Below are positions 14,779-17,550 of a DNA stretch of 17,550 nt, piece by piece (position 1 is the first letter of the stretch; each line of letters opens with the position of its first letter). The DNA is from an uncultured Oscillospiraceae bacterium (GTDB lineage Bacteria; Bacillota; Clostridia; Oscillospirales; Acutalibacteraceae). The notes beneath the pieces were generated by a model. That model had not been told where the DNA came from. It was given only the letters and a program-made list of their open reading frames with translations, and did not search any database. The stretch covers positions 1 through 17,550 of the forward strand of contig CAJUSM010000039.1 in NCBI GenBank assembly GCA_910588935.1, given 5' to 3'. Both the position numbers and the translations under genes were made by a program.

Positions 14779-15828
14779 ATGGAAAAGAATAAGATAATTG
14801 CCTTGCGTATGGAGCGCCAGTGCCTTTCTCACAAAGCTGGAGAGAAGGAATATCTGGAGCTTTATCGAGACCTGCAGCCTGGTCAAAACGTATACTGGAA
14901 CGGTTTTGGTCAACCTCCCACGCTGAGTTTTCGGGCTGATTTTGATGATCTGGAGTTCAACCGTATCCGCCAGCGGGAACGCGAGCTGATTAAGGGCCGT
15001 TTTGGAGGAGGAAATCTGGGCTGGATTGTGCCGGAGGACTTGGAACTGTTTGCTGCCATTTATCGCAAACCCTTGGTCTCGCCCAACCCGCATCAGCAGT
15101 TAATTTTGGATTTAATTACCGGCCAAGGGGCAATGACGATCCAGCAGATCAAGCAGGAGACAGGTTTGCTGGTAAAGGAGATCACTCCAGCTCTTCATCG
15201 TTTGCAAGAGGCATTTCTTATTTACGAGGATCAGTACGATGGGGAGTGGGATCGAGGCTGGTGCCTGTTTCCAGAGCTTTTTCCCCATGCTTGCTTAGAG
15301 CGGGTTCCTCGGTCTCAGGCTTTGTCTCAGTTGCTCCTCCGTTTTGCTCGCCGAATGGTTTGGTTTGACACAAAAATGGCCAAGTCCTATTATAGGCTTC
15401 CAGAGAAGGAAATTAAGCAGACGGTTGCCTGCCTAGTGCAAGATGGACAGCTTGTCTCTTTGGACGGTGGTTTTATCCGAGCAGAAGACCATGAACTTTT
15501 AACTGCCCCTACGCCACAGATTCCCCACTTTGTGTACGCAATCCATCGCAACGATGTGCTGTATAAGACTTGTGAAGGAGAGCTAAAAGCTTGGATAGAG
15601 CCAATGATTCGGGAACTGGAATATGATCATGAGCCCCTTCAGTACTTACTAATTGACGGTAAATTTCGAGGAGCAGTGGTGGGACATTTTCGGAACGGCC
15701 CCTATGATCTGAATGATGTGGTATGTGATCTGGAAGATCGAGAGGCTCGAAAGGATGAGATACTGGAAGCGGTAAAGACAGTAAACTGGGGACAGGCCCC
15801 CAAGCGGGTATTTGGGCGCTTGCAATAA
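14779..15828 (+). CDS. AlkZ/YcaQ-like winged-helix protein (HTH_42 family)
   Basis: This 349-aa protein resembles the HTH_42 family, which includes the DNA glycosylases AlkZ and YcaQ that unhook interstrand crosslinks. Supporting parts are an N-terminal block ending IKGRFGGGNLGWIVPEDLELFAAIYRKP (about 71-98), a central winged-helix region (LILDLITGQGAMTIQQIKQETGL, about 109-131), and a C-terminal half with LQYLLIDGKFRGAVVGHFRNGPYDLNDVV. The QxQ or QxD catalytic motif of characterised members is not seen at the expected position; LQPGQN (about 32-37) followed by GQPPTLSFRADFDD occurs instead. It could therefore be a divergent glycosylase or a non-catalytic DNA-binding relative. GGAGGAGC precedes the ATG. 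The gene converges with clpC and shares its terminator. Family assignment comes from memory of motif patterns and is moderately sure. Confidence 0.6.
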   Translation: MEKNKIIALRMERQCLSHKAGEKEYLELYRDLQPGQNVYWNGFGQPPTLSFRADFDDLEFNRIRQRERELIKGRFGGGNLGWIVPEDLELFAAIYRKPLVSPNPHQQLILDLITGQGAMTIQQIKQETGLLVKEITPALHRLQEAFLIYEDQYDGEWDRGWCLFPELFPHACLERVPRSQALSQLLLRFARRMVWFDTKMAKSYYRLPEKEIKQTVACLVQDGQLVSLDGGFIRAEDHELLTAPTPQIPHFVYAIHRNDVLYKTCEGELKAWIEPMIRELEYDHEPLQYLLIDGKFRGAVVGHFRNGPYDLNDVVCDLEDREARKDEILEAVKTVNWGQAPKRVFGRLQ

Positions 15829-15859
15829 TTCATTTACAATGAGATGAACACAAACTGCA

Positions 15860-15895
15860 AAAGCGAGCCGGCAGCAATTGCTGCCGGCTCGCTTT
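15860..15895. terminator. Bidirectional terminator shared by the AlkZ-like gene and clpC
   Basis: A perfect 36-nt palindrome has arms AAAGCGAGCCGGCAGC (15860-15875) and its complement (15880-15895) around AATT. It lies 31 nt after the AlkZ-like stop and 3 nt from the clpC stop. A short T-run follows the stem in each direction, so it serves both convergent genes. Confidence 0.92.
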
Positions 15896-15898
15896 CAA

Positions 15899-17550
15899 TT
15901 ACGTTTCGGTGTCTTCTTGTTCAGATTTCGCTGTTTTTTCATCCAGTTCGATGAATCGGAAAGCATCCTCGCTATAATCGCATCGGTACTTTTTGCCGGC
16001 AGCCAACTGGCCTTCCAACAATTTTTCTGAAGCTAGGTCCTCAATCCGACTTTGGATTACTCGGCGCAGAGGTCGGGCTCCATATAATGGGTCATATCCA
16101 AGCTTTGCCACCTGATTTATGGATGCTTCGGTAAACTCCATCTCTACATTCATATCCATGAGTTTGCCACGCAGAGTTTCCAGCAGCTTACCAGCAATCT
16201 CTACTGTATGCTCTTCGGTTAGTTTATGGAACACAATAATGTCATCTACACGGTTTAGAAACTCGGGTTTGCATAGTTTCTTCAGCTCACCCATTACCAA
16301 TTCCTTGGTTTTTTCAAAGTCCTGAACACGGTTGTTCCCGCCATTCCCAAAGCCCAAGGAAGACTGCTTTTCTGTAATGAGTCTCGCGCCAACATTGGAA
16401 GTCATAATGATTACCGCATTCTTAAAGTCAACAGTTTTCCCTTGGGAGTCAGTAAGCCGCCCATCTTCCAGAATTTGAAGCAAAATATTAAAAACGTCAG
16501 GATGCGCTTTTTCGATTTCATCAAATAAAACCACAGAGTAGGGTTTTCTGCGCAAAGCCTCTGTCAGTTGTCCTCCTTCGTCAAAGCCAACATAACCTGG
16601 AGGAGAACCGACCAACCGGGATGCGGTGTGCTTTTCCATATATTCCGACATATCAAAACGAACCATTGCCTTTTCATCTCCGAACATTGCTTGAGCCAGA
16701 GCTTTGCATAGTTCGGTTTTTCCTACACCTGTGGGCCCCAAAAAGATAAATGAGCCAATGGGCCGATTTTTATCTTTTAGACCTACTCGTCCCCTACGGA
16801 TGGCCTTAGCAATAGCAGTAACTGCCTCGTCTTGACCTACTACGCGCTTATGCAGGGTTTCTTCCAAATGCAGCAAGCGCTGGCTTTCTTCCTGCGTAAG
16901 CTGGGTAACAGGTACTCCTGTCCACATGGATACGATGTCCGCAATGTCCTCTGGACGTACAACGCTGTTGCTTCGCTCGTTTTTTGCGGCCCACTGATCT
17001 CTTGCTGTTTCCACCTGATTTTGCAATTCTTTCTGTTTATCCCGTAGAGCAGCCGCCCGTTCAAAATCTTGGGCGTTTACTGCTGCGGCTTTATCGCCTT
17101 CCAAGTCCTTAATCTGTTTTTCCAATTCCTGCAGGCTATTGGGGGCAGTAAAGGCCCGCAGCCTTACTCGCGATGCAGCTTCATCTACCAGGTCGATGGC
17201 TTTATCTGGTAGGTAACGGTCTGAAATATACCGGGAGGAAAGCCGGACAGCAGCGTCAATGGCCTCATCGGTAATTGTGACTTTGTGATGGGCTTCATAT
17301 CGGTCCTTTAGCCCCTTTAGTATATCTACAGCCTCATCCTGACTGGGTTCGCCAACATTCACCGGTTGAAACCGACGCTCTAGGGCAGCATCTTTTTCAA
17401 TGTGTTTGCGGTATTCGTTAATAGTAGTTGCCCCAATTACTTGAAAATCGCCTCGCGCTAAAGCGGGTTTTAGAATATTGGCGGCATCTGCCGATCCTTC
17501 CGCCGACCCTGCCCCGATAATGGTGTGGAGTTCGTCAATAAAGAGAATGA
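15899..17550 (-). CDS. clpC: ATP-dependent Clp protease ATP-binding subunit ClpC (5' end outside the window)
   Basis: About 549 residues are visible, the C-terminal two thirds of a protein of roughly 810 aa. The frame is open to the right edge and continues through ILFIDELHTIIGAG (Walker B of the first AAA domain) and ALERRFQPVNVGEP, so the in-frame GTG at 17362 is internal. After it come a coiled-coil middle domain holding a UVR motif (DFERAAALRDKQKELQNQ), typical of ClpC, and the second AAA domain with Walker A GPTGVGKTEL, Walker B VVLFDEIEKAHP, the ClpP-docking LGF loop in SSLGFGNGG, sensor TSNVGA, and GYDPLYGARPLRRVIQ. ClpC unfolds marked proteins for ClpP. The usual ctsR-mcsA-mcsB partners would lie past the right edge, so regulation by CtsR cannot be seen here. 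Confidence 0.95.
   Translation of the reverse strand, partial: ILFIDELHTIIGAGSAEGSADAANILKPALARGDFQVIGATTINEYRKHIEKDAALERRFQPVNVGEPSQDEAVDILKGLKDRYEAHHKVTITDEAIDAAVRLSSRYISDRYLPDKAIDLVDEAASRVRLRAFTAPNSLQELEKQIKDLEGDKAAAVNAQDFERAAALRDKQKELQNQVETARDQWAAKNERSNSVVRPEDIADIVSMWTGVPVTQLTQEESQRLLHLEETLHKRVVGQDEAVTAIAKAIRRGRVGLKDKNRPIGSFIFLGPTGVGKTELCKALAQAMFGDEKAMVRFDMSEYMEKHTASRLVGSPPGYVGFDEGGQLTEALRRKPYSVVLFDEIEKAHPDVFNILLQILEDGRLTDSQGKTVDFKNAVIIMTSNVGARLITEKQSSLGFGNGGNNRVQDFEKTKELVMGELKKLCKPEFLNRVDDIIVFHKLTEEHTVEIAGKLLETLRGKLMDMNVEMEFTEASINQVAKLGYDPLYGARPLRRVIQSRIEDLASEKLLEGQLAAGKKYRCDYSEDAFRFIELDEKTAKSEQEDTET

Noticed and set aside
16832..17064. Open frames on both strands inside clpC
   Set aside because: They are out-of-frame shadows of the conserved ClpC coding sequence.

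Overview
The window looks like a chromosomal segment of a Gram-positive anaerobe of the class Clostridia, probably near Oscillospirales. The evidence is clostridial-type protein sequences, strong AGGAGG-like ribosome binding sites, sigma-A-like promoters, a rubrerythrin, a SleB-type wall hydrolase suggesting a spore former, luxS, and a UVR-containing ClpC. No IS element, integrase, CRISPR array, tRNA or rRNA was seen. This is mostly core chromosome with a few unusual points.

Left part (1-3500, minus strand): a cobalamin riboswitch transcript carries a DUF4430 lipoprotein and an ECF-transporter S component, apparently a B12 or corrinoid uptake pair. It ends before a 20-bp perfect hairpin. To the right lies a separate gene for a shortened glutamine synthetase-like protein (405 aa) that has lost several catalytic and metal-binding residues. 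A divergent intergenic region then separates it from the plus-strand genes.

Middle (3440-7720, plus strand): a canonical promoter drives aroA-aroC-pheA, covering the end of the shikimate pathway and the branch from chorismate to phenylpyruvate. aroA and aroC overlap by 20 nt. A GNAT acetyltransferase with a TTG start follows.

Right part (7880-15830, plus strand): a cytoplasmic GH3 beta-glucosidase, luxS, a secreted SleB-type hydrolase with a strong terminator, a MATE exporter followed by a signal-less AmiC-type amidase, rubrerythrin, and an AlkZ/YcaQ-like winged-helix protein. That last gene converges on the 3' two thirds of clpC (minus strand, cut by the right edge), and a 36-nt palindromic bidirectional terminator lies between them.

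The points most worth a second look are the degenerate glutamine synthetase, the B12 riboswitch with a hairpin able to bury the Shine-Dalgarno sequence, and the AlkZ-like protein without the usual catalytic motif. I did not find a convincing new multi-gene system. All assignments come from reading motifs, not from database searches.
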